DNA of 64,000 bases from Collinsella sp. AM17-1. GTDB taxonomy: Bacteria; Actinomycetota; Coriobacteriia; Coriobacteriales; Coriobacteriaceae. The stretch lies in NCBI RefSeq assembly GCF_003470665.1, contig NZ_QRJZ01000007.1:1-64000 (forward strand). Direction: 5' to 3'. The notes under the pieces are model-generated. The model did no database searches, was not told the DNA's origin, and worked only from the letters and a program-made list of their open reading frames with translations. How positions within the stretch are numbered: position 1 is the first letter of the stretch; every line of letters starts with the position of its first letter. This document shows positions 8,105 through 16,920 of this stretch, one piece after another. A program made the translations under genes and the position numbers.

Positions 8105-9913
8105 ATGTACTGTCGACTTCTTCTCAAACTGATCCTAAGAGACAAGGCCGCATGGATTTGTACGCTCGTTCTCGCTGCAGCCTTTTCCGTCCCCATTGCG
8201 TTCAATTCACCCATCTACGGGCCCTTCTTTATGAAACAGGGCATGCGGGGCTTTGTCGACGCATTCAATACGCGCGCACCCCAGGCCAACGGCACAGACC
8301 TATCGCCAGAGCAGCAAGCTGACGCGGAGCTTGCAAGATACGCGAACGCCGCCCTTGCCGCTCAAACCGACGCCGCCTTTCTCGATTCTGCCGAGAGCTA
8401 CTACGCGCTCATGGACGAAGGCTTCCAATCCGGGTCCATCGTGGGAGACCGAGAGACCAATGACGCGGCGCTCGCATATTGCCGTGCCCTGAGCAGCTCC
8501 GGCATCACGGATATCCCGGCCTCCGCAAACGACCTGCCATTCCTTTCCTTCCTGCCTTACGCCATTGCCACGGCGCCGTCTTTCCTTCCCTTCATCCCCT
8601 TCCTTCTCTCGTCGATACTCGTGCTCGGCGCCACAAGGCCTGCGACCCTGGCGGCGAAGGCGCCCGTGCCCAAATTCCGGCGCCTTATCCAGATCGTGTT
8701 TTCGATAATCGTCGCGGGGGCCGCGATGCTCCTCGCCGGCCTCGCACCCGGGGGCATTTACGCCTTGGCCCTAAACGGCTTCGGGCAAATTGGGTACCCG
8801 ATCGCCTTCTTCCATGACGGCGCGCTTGCCACCACGACCGCGGGAAACGTCTTCACAGCCCTGCTTCTCGCGCTGCTTGCGGGCGGAACCTTGATATCCG
8901 TTTGCTCCGCCGTCCTATCGACCGCAACGAGGCGCGTCCTCGCGGGCCCCCTTACCTCCGCGCTGCTTGTCGCGGCCCCGGCATTCCCGTTACTGTCCGA
9001 TTCGGCACTGGAGCATAACGCCGCGCTCAATCTCCTGCCGCTGGCCGTATTCTCGCCTATCGAGGCAACGGGTTACGTAGGATGCTTCCCGACAGAATTC
9101 ATTGGCTCCGGTTCAGGCAGCGCATCGATGCTTGCCGTGGCCCTGGCATACGTCGCGGTCCTTTTTGCGGTCGGCGCCGTTGCGACACGTTCGCCCAAAC
9201 AGCCTGGACCCGCGAAAAAGCACCATGGGCTCGAGCTTCTGGACGCGAGCGTGGGATACGGAAGCACGACGATACTTTCAATCGGATCGCTTTTCCTGAG
9301 CCCGGGAACGGCGGCGGGCCTCATTGCTCCCAACGGCTCGGGGAAAACCACCCTTCTTGAAGCGCTGTCGGGCCAATTTCCCACCCGCATCCGCTCGGGA
9401 AGCCTGGCGGCAGACGGAATCAGCCAACGTCGATCAGCCGAATTTGCAGAACTCGTCTACCTGAGCTCTTCAGGCGGCACGGATCTCTATCCCACGCTAT
9501 CGGCCATCGAGCACCTTGCTTTCGTTAGGGAGGCGTGGAAATCGGCCGCCGACATCGACTCGCTCTGCGACTCCCTCGGAATCTCCCCATATCTCGACAA
9601 GCCGACCCGTAAACTCTCGACAGGAATGAAGCAGCAGGTAAAGCTTGCCATGGCGATAGCGACCGATTGCCCGTACCTCATCCTCGATGAACCGCTGAAC
9701 GGCCTCGATCCGGGAAAGCGGAAAACCTCCTGCGACGCGATGCGCAGCGAGGTGGCGCGGGGACGAAGCGTGCTCATTTCAAGCCATCTGCTCGACGACC
9801 TGGCAGACCTCACCAACTCGTTCTACTTCATCGAGGCCGGCACGCTCGTGGAAAAGATCAAGTCGTCCTCGCAGACGCTCAAGCAGGAATACCTCGATAC
9901 ATACGAGAGATGA
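8105..9913 (+). CDS. ABC permease-ATPase fusion protein
   Basis: A 602-residue single chain. Residues 1-365 or so are a permease with an outer helical domain after the first membrane segment and the motif LNGFGQIGYPIAFF, homologous to the repeated motif in the two-unit permease upstream. Residues about 370-602 are an ATPase: APNGSGKTTLLEAL (Walker A), LSTGMKQQVKLAM (signature), YLILDEPLNGLD (Walker B) and SSHLLDD (switch). TAGGTG lies about 8 nt before the ATG. It would work as a homodimer or together with the upstream transporter. The substrate is unknown. It ends in TGA. Confidence 0.82.
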   Translation: MYCRLLLKLILRDKAAWICTLVLAAAFSVPIAFNSPIYGPFFMKQGMRGFVDAFNTRAPQANGTDLSPEQQADAELARYANAALAAQTDAAFLDSAESYYALMDEGFQSGSIVGDRETNDAALAYCRALSSSGITDIPASANDLPFLSFLPYAIATAPSFLPFIPFLLSSILVLGATRPATLAAKAPVPKFRRLIQIVFSIIVAGAAMLLAGLAPGGIYALALNGFGQIGYPIAFFHDGALATTTAGNVFTALLLALLAGGTLISVCSAVLSTATRRVLAGPLTSALLVAAPAFPLLSDSALEHNAALNLLPLAVFSPIEATGYVGCFPTEFIGSGSGSASMLAVALAYVAVLFAVGAVATRSPKQPGPAKKHHGLELLDASVGYGSTTILSIGSLFLSPGTAAGLIAPNGSGKTTLLEALSGQFPTRIRSGSLAADGISQRRSAEFAELVYLSSSGGTDLYPTLSAIEHLAFVREAWKSAADIDSLCDSLGISPYLDKPTRKLSTGMKQQVKLAMAIATDCPYLILDEPLNGLDPGKRKTSCDAMRSEVARGRSVLISSHLLDDLADLTNSFYFIEAGTLVEKIKSSSQTLKQEYLDTYER

Positions 9914-9986
9914 ATGTGGGGGAGTGTTCGGATGAAGTTGATATTTAAGGTCCAGCTCGTGTTGTGCCGAAAAGACCGTGAACCTT

Positions 9987-10015
9987 TTGTGGGACACGCG
10001 GCGCCGTGGTACCAT
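9987..10015 (+). promoter_or_regulatory. Promoter of rpmE
   Basis: TTGTGG (9987-9992) and TACCAT (10010-10015) are separated by 17 nt and match sigma-70-type -35 and -10 boxes. They lie upstream of the structured rpmE leader. Confidence 0.6.
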
Positions 10016-10028
10016 AGCCGAGTTTGTT

Positions 10029-10077
10029 GTCTTGGTCGGAAACCAAGACGCCTTATGCGCTGATCGGTAACCAGCGC
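10029..10077 (+). promoter_or_regulatory. rpmE leader with two tandem hairpins
   Basis: GTCTTGG (10029-10035) pairs with CCAAGAC (10043-10049), and GCGCTG (10057-10062) with CAGCGC (10072-10077). Both loops carry TCGG(A/T)AA. Position and repetition fit an autoregulatory ribosomal-protein leader bound by L31; L31 leader motifs, including a Coriobacteria class, have been proposed in the literature, and this may be an instance. Confidence 0.55.
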
Positions 10078-10099
10078 CTGACTAATAAGGAGTCCTACC

Positions 10100-10525
10100 A
10101 TGAAGCAGGGTATCCATCCCCAGTATGTCGAGTGCACGGTGACGTGCTCCTGCGGCAACACCTTCAAGACGCACGCAACCGTGTCCGAGATGAAGGTCGA
10201 GCTTTGCAACGAGTGCCACCCGTTCTACACCGGCCAGCAGAAGTTCGTCGACACCGGTGGACGCGTCCAGCGCTTCGCCGACAAGTTCGGTGGCGCCGCT
10301 GCCGCCCAGCTCAAGAAGGCTGAGGAGGCCAAGGCCGCCAAGGCCGCCAAGGCCGCTGAGGCCGAGGCCGCTCGCAAGGCCGCCGCTGAGGCCAAGGCTG
10401 CCGAGAAGGCTAAGCGTGCCGCTAAGTTTGCCGAGGAGGCTGCCAAGCAGGCCGCCGAGGCTCCTGCAGAGGCTCCCGTCGAGGAGGCCGCTGCCGAGGC
10501 CGAGACCACCGAGGCTGCTGAGTAA
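10100..10525 (+). CDS. rpmE: Ribosomal protein L31 with Ala/Lys/Glu-rich tail
   Basis: Residues 1-66 or so are bacterial L31 ([20 protein letters not shown]) with the zinc ligands Cys16, Cys18, Cys36 and Cys39. Residues about 68-141 are an added tail built from Ala, Lys and Glu ([19 protein letters not shown] and similar), predicted to be a long charged helix. L31 normally ends near residue 70. AAGGAG precedes the ATG. The gene has its own promoter, leader and terminator. The tail probably reaches across the ribosome surface or binds RNA; this is inference. Confidence 0.95.
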   Translation: MKQGIHPQYVECTVTCSCGNTFKTHATVSEMKVELCNECHPFYTGQQKFVDTGGRVQRFADKFGGAAAAQLKKAEEAKAAKAAKAAEAEAARKAAAEAKAAEKAKRAAKFAEEAAKQAAEAPAEAPVEEAAAEAETTEAAE

Positions 10526-10562
10526 ATAGCTCGCCGCGGAATCGCTCGCATTCATGGCATAA

Positions 10563-10603
10563 GGGCCGCGCATCCGTTTGGGTGCGCGGCCCTTTTCTTT
10601 TTA
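10563..10603 (+). terminator. Terminator of rpmE
   Basis: GGGCCGCGCA pairs with TGCGCGGCCC around TCCGTTTGGG, followed by TTTTCTTTTTATT. A strong rho-independent terminator. Confidence 0.93.
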
Positions 10604-10616
10604 TTGGTTCAAAGCC

Positions 10617-10659
10617 AACCTGTCCCCATTGCACCAGATTGGTGCGAAGGGGACAGGTT
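10617..10659. repeat. AACCTGTCCCC palindrome with GCACCA core
   Basis: AACCTGTCCCC at the left end pairs with GGGGACAGGTT at the right, and GCACC pairs with GGTGC inside. A close relative with GCACCA/TGGTGC inside GGGGACA/TGTCCCC lies at 40894-40941. It is an intergenic palindrome family, not a terminator. Confidence 0.75.
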
Positions 10660-10701
10660 TGCTTGCACCAAATGGCAGAGAGGCGGCGTTTGGCCAGATA
10701 A

Positions 10702-10738
10702 AACCTGCCAAAATTAACCTGTCCCATTGTGGCAGGTT
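10702..10738. repeat. AACCTGCCA palindrome
   Basis: AACCTGCCA (10702-10710) pairs with TGGCAGGTT (10730-10738); the loop carries AACCTGTCCC. A near copy lies at 22831-22869, just before a serine recombinase gene. Confidence 0.75.
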
Positions 10739-10867
10739 GGTCGTAGTTATTACGTGGCGGTCGAGGTCGACCGTATAGGCCGCGCCTTGTTTGGCTAAAG
10801 TACAATCATCTGTGTTTAACTCGCCCGCAGCTGCACGGCGTGGGCGATGGCCAAAAAGGAAAACCAC

Positions 10868-13675
10868 ATGGGATTCATGTCAAAGCTGCTGTCCTTTGGA
10901 TCCGATAAGGACCTTAAGCGCTACTACAAGATCGTCGACCAGATCAACGGTCTTGAGCCCCAGTTTGAGAAGATGACCGAGGAGGAGCTCCGCGGCCAGA
11001 CCGATAAGTTCCGCGAGCGTTACGCCAACGGCGAGTCGCTCGACGACATGCTCCCCGAGGCCTTTGCCACCGTGCGTGAGGCTTCCAAGCGCACCATGGG
11101 TATGCGCCACTTTGACGTGCAGCTCATTGGCGCCATGGCACTGCACGAGGGCCACATCGCCGAGATGAAGACCGGCGAAGGTAAGACCCTCGTCTCCACG
11201 TTGGCCGGCTATCTCAACGCTATTGCCGGCAAGGGCGTGCACGTCGTTACTGTCAATGATTACCTTGCCAAGCGTGACTCCGAGTGGATGGGCCGCATCT
11301 ATAAGTACCTGGGCATGACCGTCGGTCTGCTCCAGAACAACATGCCGCTCGAGCTCAAGCGTCCGGCCTACCAGGCAGACGTCACCTACGGCACCAACTC
11401 CGAGTTCGGTTTCGACTACCTGCGCGACAACATGGTTACCCGTCCCGAGCAGCGCGTGCAGCGCGGCCACAACTACGCCATCGTCGACGAGGTTGACTCC
11501 ATCCTGATCGATGAGGCCAGGACGCCGCTCATTATCTCGGGCGCTGGCACCAAGTCCGCCAGTACCTACAAGGACTTCGCGCGTGCTGTGCGTGGCCTTG
11601 AGCGCGGCGAGGACGTGTCGCACGACATGCTTACCGCCACCGAGGACGTGGAGCCCACGGGCGACTACGTCATGGACGAGGCCAAGCACACCATCGCCGC
11701 CACCGAGCGCGGCCTTAAGAAAATCGAGCGCCGCCTGGGTATCGATGACATCTATGCCGATCTCTCCGGCCAGCTGGTCAACCACCTGCAGCAGGCGCTG
11801 AAGGCCCAGTACATGTTCCACCGCGACAAGCAGTACGTAGTCACCAACGGCGAGGTCAAGATCGTCGACGAGTTCACCGGCCGCATCATGGAGGGCCGCC
11901 GCTATTCTGAGGGCCTGCACCAGGCCATCGAGGCCAAAGAGGGTGTGCTCGTGCGCGAGGAGAACCAGACGCTGGCCACCATTACCCTGCAGAACTACTT
12001 CCGTCTGTATGACAAGCTTTCCGGCATGACCGGCACGGCACTTACCGAGGATGCCGAGTTCCGCGAGATCTACAAGCTGCCCGTCGAGGTCATCCCCTCC
12101 AACAAGCCCGTGCAGCGCGTGGACCACGAGGACCTGGTGTACCGCACCATTCAGGCCAAGTACAACGCCGTCGCCGACGATGTCGAGCAGCGTCATGCCA
12201 AGGGCCAGCCGGTCCTGGTGGGCACCGTCTCCATCGAGAGCTCCGAGAAGCTGTCCGCCGCCCTTACCAAGCGCGGCATCGCTCACGAGGTCCTCAACGC
12301 CAAGCACCATGAGCGCGAGGCCCACATCGTTGCCCAGGCCGGACGCTACGGCGCCGTGACCATCGCCACCAACATGGCCGGTCGTGGTACTGACATCCTG
12401 CTGGGCGGCAACCCCGACGAGCTGGTGCGCGAGCGCCTGGAGTACGAGGGCCTGACCATGGAGGACGTGACGCCCGAGCAGCTCGAGCAGTTTAACGCCG
12501 AGGCCAAGGAGACTTGCAAGGCCGAGCGCGAGCGCGTGCTTGCCGCCGGCGGCCTGACCGTCATCGGCACCGAGCGCCATGAGTCCCGCCGTATCGACAA
12601 CCAGCTGCGCGGCCGTTCCGGCCGTCAGGGCGATCCAGGCGAGACCCAGTTCTACCTGTCGCTCGAGGACGACCTCATGCGCCTGTTCGGCGGCGACAAG
12701 ATGGACCGCGTCTCCAAGATGATGGTCACGGCCGACATGGGCGACGACATGCCCATCCAGCACAAGATCATCTCCAAGGCCGTCGAGAGCGCCCAGCACA
12801 AGGTCGAGAGCATCAACTTCTCCATGCGTAAGAGCGTCCTTGAGTACGACGACGTCATGAACAAGCAGCGCCAGGTCATCTACGCCGAGCGCAATAAGAT
12901 TCTGGACGGCAAGGACCTGACCGACCACATCACCGAGGTCATGCACGACACCGTGTACCGCTGCGTGCAGGAGTTCTGCACCAAGGACAGTCACGATGGC
13001 GAGCGCGACCTGGAGGGCCTGCGCAAGTGGGTTGTGGAGCTCACCGGCCACATCGATACGCCGAAGTTCCCCGACGAGGATTATGAGGCCCTGGCTGCCG
13101 ATGTCCTGGCTTACGTAGAGAAGTGCTACAACATGAAGGCCGAGCGCTTGGGCGAGGACCTGATGCGCGAGCTCAACACCCAGGTCATGCTGCGCGTCAT
13201 CGATACCCGCTGGATGAACTACCTGCAGGAGATGGACTACCTTAAGACCGGCATCGGCCTGCGCGGCTTTGGCCAGCGCGACCCGCTGGTTGAGTACAAG
13301 ACCGAGGCCTACGGCGCGTTCCAGATACTCGTCGATACCATGTATGAGGATTACCTGCGCACGGTTCTGCGCATCGAGATCAAGGCTGCCCCGCGTGCCG
13401 TGGAGCACAAGGAGGAGCCCGCGCTCGAGGGCGCGCGCTTCTCCGGTCCTGCCGAGGTCGATGGTGATAACGGCGACTCGGTGCTGCGCAAGCAGGCGCA
13501 GGTGCAGGCCCGCACGGCTGTCCAAGGCGGACCGGCTGCCGTCAACAACGGTGGCAAGGTGACCACTTATCGCAAGTCCGAGAGCGACGATCCGTACGTC
13601 AACGTGGGCCGCAACGACCCGTGCCCCTGCGGTAGCGGCAAGAAGTTTAAGTACTGCCACGGCAGGAATCGTTAA
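10868..13675 (+). CDS. secA: Protein translocase ATPase SecA
   Basis: A 935-residue preprotein translocase motor that drives secretion through SecYEG. Visible are Walker A MKTGEGKTL, DEVDSILIDEARTPLIISG (DEAD-like motif II), TNMAGRGTDI and GRSGRQGDPG of the second motor domain, and a C-terminal zinc-binding CPCGSGKKFKYCHG. The start at 10868 (MGFMSKLLSFGSDKD) has AAAAGGA 8 nt upstream and matches the family N-terminus; an upstream in-frame ATG at 10847 has no such site. It overlaps prfB by one base (TAATG), so the two are translationally coupled. Confidence 0.97.
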   Translation: MGFMSKLLSFGSDKDLKRYYKIVDQINGLEPQFEKMTEEELRGQTDKFRERYANGESLDDMLPEAFATVREASKRTMGMRHFDVQLIGAMALHEGHIAEMKTGEGKTLVSTLAGYLNAIAGKGVHVVTVNDYLAKRDSEWMGRIYKYLGMTVGLLQNNMPLELKRPAYQADVTYGTNSEFGFDYLRDNMVTRPEQRVQRGHNYAIVDEVDSILIDEARTPLIISGAGTKSASTYKDFARAVRGLERGEDVSHDMLTATEDVEPTGDYVMDEAKHTIAATERGLKKIERRLGIDDIYADLSGQLVNHLQQALKAQYMFHRDKQYVVTNGEVKIVDEFTGRIMEGRRYSEGLHQAIEAKEGVLVREENQTLATITLQNYFRLYDKLSGMTGTALTEDAEFREIYKLPVEVIPSNKPVQRVDHEDLVYRTIQAKYNAVADDVEQRHAKGQPVLVGTVSIESSEKLSAALTKRGIAHEVLNAKHHEREAHIVAQAGRYGAVTIATNMAGRGTDILLGGNPDELVRERLEYEGLTMEDVTPEQLEQFNAEAKETCKAERERVLAAGGLTVIGTERHESRRIDNQLRGRSGRQGDPGETQFYLSLEDDLMRLFGGDKMDRVSKMMVTADMGDDMPIQHKIISKAVESAQHKVESINFSMRKSVLEYDDVMNKQRQVIYAERNKILDGKDLTDHITEVMHDTVYRCVQEFCTKDSHDGERDLEGLRKWVVELTGHIDTPKFPDEDYEALAADVLAYVEKCYNMKAERLGEDLMRELNTQVMLRVIDTRWMNYLQEMDYLKTGIGLRGFGQRDPLVEYKTEAYGAFQILVDTMYEDYLRTVLRIEIKAAPRAVEHKEEPALEGARFSGPAEVDGDNGDSVLRKQAQVQARTAVQGGPAAVNNGGKVTTYRKSESDDPYVNVGRNDPCPCGSGKKFKYCHGRNR

Positions 13676-14823
13676 TGGCTGAGGCTTTAGAGATAACGCC
13701 CGCCGAGCTGGACGCGTTCGCGGACCGGCTCGGCGAGGTCGAGTCGTATCTCCACCTGGACGAGAAGCGTACCCGTGTGACCGAGCTCGAGGCCAAAAGT
13801 GTTGCCCCTGGCTTTTGGGATGACGCCGACGCCGCCCGTGCCACCATGGAGGAGATCGCGCGTACCAAGGAAGATATCGCTGCCGTGGACACCGCGCGCG
13901 GCGAGCTTTCCGATGCCCGCGCTGCGCTGGAGCTTGCCGAGGAGATGGGGGATGACCCCGACGCCGTCGCCCTTCGCGAGGAGGCTACAGCCACGGCTGA
14001 GCGCCTGGCCCGTGCCATCGATGAGCTTGAGCTTTCGAGCTGGTTTACCGGTGAGTTCGATCACGGCGATGCCATTGTGACCATCAAGCCCGGACAGGGT
14101 GGTCTGGAGGCCCAGGACTGGACCTTCATGCTCTTTAAGATGTACATGAAGTACTGCCAGCGTCGCGGCTGGAAGGTCACCATCAACGACTGTCCCGCAG
14201 CCGAGGTCATCGGCATCGACCGCGCGACCTTTACTGTCGAGGGCAAGGACGCATTTGGCATGCTGCGCGCCGAGGCCGGCGTCCACCGCTTGGTTCGCAT
14301 CAGCCCCACCGACGACAAGAAGCGCCGCCAGACCACGTTTGCCGGCGTCGAGGTCATCCCCGTGCTACCCGATGATATCGACATCGAGATCAGTCCCGAT
14401 GACATCCGCGTGGACGTGTACCACGCGAGCGGCCCGGGCGGCCAGGGCGTTAACACCACCGACTCCGCCGTGCGCGTGACGCATTTCCCCAGCGGCATTG
14501 TGGTCACCTGCCAAAACGAGCGCAGCCAGATCCAGAACAAGGCCGCGTGCATGCAGATCCTCAAGGCTCGCCTGTACGAGATTGAGCTCGAGAAGCGTGC
14601 CGAGGCGCTCGATGAGATTCGCGGACCCAAGACCACGATTGGTTTTGGCAACCAGATTCGCAGCTACGTGCTCTACCCGTACCAGATGGTCAAGGATCTG
14701 CGCTCGGGCGTGGAGACCAGCAATGTCGAGGCCGTTCTTGACGATGGCGACCTGGACCCGTTTGTTATTGGCTACCATCGCTGGGCCACTGGCAACGCTG
14801 ATGCGGAGACCCCGTCTGCTTAA
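13675..14823 (+). CDS. prfB: Peptide chain release factor 2
   Basis: A 382-residue RF2, which releases peptides at stop codons. APGFWDDADAA and the coiled-coil region are typical of RF2, and GPGGQ (Gly255-Gly256-Gln257) is the peptidyl-tRNA hydrolysis motif. There is no programmed frameshift: the family's shift site region is read straight through as SYLHLDEK. The codon-recognition tripeptide, SPF in well-studied RF2s, reads S210-P211-T212 (AGC CCC ACC), with Thr at the place RF1 has the Thr of its PxT motif. It follows secA with a one-base overlap, the usual Gram-positive order. Confidence 0.95.
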   Translation: MAEALEITPAELDAFADRLGEVESYLHLDEKRTRVTELEAKSVAPGFWDDADAARATMEEIARTKEDIAAVDTARGELSDARAALELAEEMGDDPDAVALREEATATAERLARAIDELELSSWFTGEFDHGDAIVTIKPGQGGLEAQDWTFMLFKMYMKYCQRRGWKVTINDCPAAEVIGIDRATFTVEGKDAFGMLRAEAGVHRLVRISPTDDKKRRQTTFAGVEVIPVLPDDIDIEISPDDIRVDVYHASGPGGQGVNTTDSAVRVTHFPSGIVVTCQNERSQIQNKAACMQILKARLYEIELEKRAEALDEIRGPKTTIGFGNQIRSYVLYPYQMVKDLRSGVETSNVEAVLDDGDLDPFVIGYHRWATGNADAETPSA

Positions 14824-14849
14824 ACCGCCCGGTTTATGTGGAAATGGAT

Positions 14850-14911
14850 TAAAACCCTCCCAGCAGGGTGGTTTTGTATCCAGAGCAAACCCTGCGCAGG
14901 GGTGGTTTTTG
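14850..14911 (+). terminator. Two tandem hairpins after prfB
   Basis: AAAACC-CTCCC pairs with GGGTGGTTTT, and a second dyad centred on CCCTGCGCAGGG is followed by GGTTTTTG. Both end in T-runs and resemble each other, suggesting duplicated terminators at the end of the secA-prfB unit. Confidence 0.65.
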
Positions 14912-14950
14912 TCCGGCGAATCGGTAGAATCGAATACAGCAAGAAGTTCG

Positions 14951-14978
14951 AAGCGCATCCGTTTGGGTGCGCTTTTTT
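14951..14978 (+). terminator. Terminator-like hairpin directly before the YitT-family gene
   Basis: AAGCGCA pairs with TGCGCTT around TCCGTTTGGG and is followed by TTTTTT, ending 2 nt before the GAGGGAGG ribosome binding site of the next gene. The loop sequence equals that of the rpmE terminator. It ends upstream transcription or attenuates the downstream gene. Confidence 0.75.
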
Positions 14979-14990
14979 GAGGGAGGCAGC

Positions 14991-15881
14991 ATGGCATATC
15001 GTCTGGACATCAAGCGCATTCTTTCGATGAACTTCTTTCACGACCTGCCCCAGATTATGTTGGGGTGCGCTCTGGCCGCTATTGCGACCGACCTGTTTTT
15101 GATCCCCAACGGCCTTGCTGCCGGTGGCGTTACGGGCCTTGCCACCATTATCCAGGCGGTCGGTGCATCGCGCGGCCTATCGCTTCCCGTCGGTATTCAG
15201 ACGATCGTGATGAACGCCTTGCTGTTGTTGGTCGTTATGCGCGAGGGCGGCATGTTCTACGTGGTGCAGACCGCGACGGGCTTTGTGCTGCTGGGCTTCT
15301 TTACCGATCTGTTCGCCCCGTTTGTAGCACCTCTAGCGGATGCGGACCTGATGCTTCCCGCCATGTGGGGTGGCATTATTACGGGCATCGGTTACGGCAT
15401 GGTGTTGCGCGCCGGCGCCAACACCGGCGGCTCGGACACGATTGGCCAAATCATCTCGCGTAACACCTCGCTGCCGGTGGGCTCGACCGTCATGGCGATC
15501 GATGTTGCCGTATGCGCGCTGTCGGCTCCGGTCTTTTCAATCGAAAACGCACTATATGCAGGCCTTTCGATGGTCATTAGCGGCTACGTGATCGATGCTG
15601 TGGTCGATGGTGGCAACAAGCGCCGTATGGTACTCATCATCTCGGACAAGTTCCCTGATATTGCTGCCGATATCATGTATGGCCTGGGTCGTGGTTGTAC
15701 CAAGTTTAAGGCGACTGGCATGTATTCGGGTGCCGAGAAGCCGGTGATTATGGTCATCGTGAGCCGTCGAGAGCTCAATACCCTCAAGACGATTGTGCGC
15801 GAGCGCGATCCTCACGCCATTGTGACGGTCGCTGACGTTACGGAAGCCTTCGGCGAGGGATTCAAGGACATTAGCGCGTAG
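14991..15881 (+). CDS. YitT-family membrane protein (DUF161/DUF2179)
   Basis: A 296-residue protein. The N-terminal two thirds carry five or six membrane segments with the family motif PNGLAAGGVTGLATI and a second GANTGGSDTIGQI. The C-terminal 85 residues are a soluble DUF2179 domain (ATGMYSGAEKPVIMVIVSRRE). GAGGGAGG precedes the ATG at 14991; an upstream frame start at 14967 lies within the terminator. Members are widespread in Gram-positives, and their transport substrate is not established. It is preceded by a terminator-like hairpin. Confidence 0.88.
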   Translation: MAYRLDIKRILSMNFFHDLPQIMLGCALAAIATDLFLIPNGLAAGGVTGLATIIQAVGASRGLSLPVGIQTIVMNALLLLVVMREGGMFYVVQTATGFVLLGFFTDLFAPFVAPLADADLMLPAMWGGIITGIGYGMVLRAGANTGGSDTIGQIISRNTSLPVGSTVMAIDVAVCALSAPVFSIENALYAGLSMVISGYVIDAVVDGGNKRRMVLIISDKFPDIAADIMYGLGRGCTKFKATGMYSGAEKPVIMVIVSRRELNTLKTIVRERDPHAIVTVADVTEAFGEGFKDISA

Positions 15882-16088
15882 GGTCGATCGCGTTCCATCC
15901 AAAAGACGTTCACATTGATAAACCGTTTCATCAGCGGTTCTGCCTGCTAAATTGTTCAAATAATGATAAAAACTCTGGTAAAGCCATCAGTTTCCAGCAT
16001 AATGAATGACGTACGTGCATTGCGGCTGTGTTGGGATTACCTTCGGTGCCGTGCGCATTTTGTCTAATGAGGATGAAAGGAAGGCACA

Positions 16089-16919
16089 ATGAGCGACGAA
16101 GAGCTCAAAAAGGTTGCCAACGAGGTAAGGAAGGGCATCGTCACCGGCGTGCACGCTGCCAAGTCCGGCCATCCGGGCGGTTCGCTCGGCGCTGCCGACA
16201 TCATGACCTATCTGTACTTTGAGGAAATGAACGTCGACCCGGCCGACCCCCGCAAGGCCGACCGCGACCGCTTCGTGCTTTCCAAGGGTCACTGCGCGCC
16301 TGGTCTGTACGCCGTGCTCGCCGAGCGCGGATTCTTCCCCAAGGAGGATCTCGAGACGCTGCGCCACATCGGCAGCCACCTGCAGGGCCATCCCAACATG
16401 AATGACACCCCGGGCGTCGACATGTCCACCGGCTCGCTTGGCCAGGGCATCTCCGCCGCCGTGGGCATGGCCGTTGCCGCCAAGCACTGGGGCGACGACT
16501 ACCGCACCTACGCCCTGCTGGGCGACGGCGAGAGCGAGGAGGGCCAGGTCTGGGAGGCCGCCATGTTTGCCGGCAACCAGCAGCTCGACAACCTCTGCGT
16601 GATCGTCGACCATAACGGCCTGCAGATCGACGGCCCCGTCGAGGAGGTTAACGACCCCATGCCGCTCGCCGACAAGTTCCGCGCCTTCAAGTTCCATGTG
16701 GTGGAGCTCGCCGACGGCAACGACTTCGACCAGATCCGCGCCGCCTTTGCCGAGGCCCGCGCCACCAAGGGTCAGCCGACCGCCATTATCGCCGAGACCA
16801 CGAAGGGCAAGGGCGTCTCCTTTATGGAGAACCAGGTGGGTTGGCACGGTAAGGCCCCCAACGATGAACAGTTTGAGCAGGCCATGGCAGAGCTCACGGC
16901 CGCCGGAGAGGAGCTCTAG
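16089..16919 (+). CDS. Transketolase, N-terminal subunit
   Basis: A 276-residue thiamine-diphosphate-binding half of a split transketolase. It has GHPGGSLGAADI and HCAPGLYAVLAERGFF, and the TPP motif GDGESEEGQVWEA ending near DHNGLQIDG. AAAGGAAGG precedes the ATG. The C-terminal half follows one base after the stop, so the two subunits are made together. It moves two-carbon units between pentose phosphates and glycolytic sugars. The split form is common in anaerobes and archaea. Confidence 0.93.
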   Translation: MSDEELKKVANEVRKGIVTGVHAAKSGHPGGSLGAADIMTYLYFEEMNVDPADPRKADRDRFVLSKGHCAPGLYAVLAERGFFPKEDLETLRHIGSHLQGHPNMNDTPGVDMSTGSLGQGISAAVGMAVAAKHWGDDYRTYALLGDGESEEGQVWEAAMFAGNQQLDNLCVIVDHNGLQIDGPVEEVNDPMPLADKFRAFKFHVVELADGNDFDQIRAAFAEARATKGQPTAIIAETTKGKGVSFMENQVGWHGKAPNDEQFEQAMAELTAAGEEL

Positions 16920-16920
16920 G

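Noticed and set aside
13675..13800. Programmed +1 frameshift in prfB
   Set aside because: The frame is continuous through the usual shift region (SYLHLDEK) with no internal TGA.
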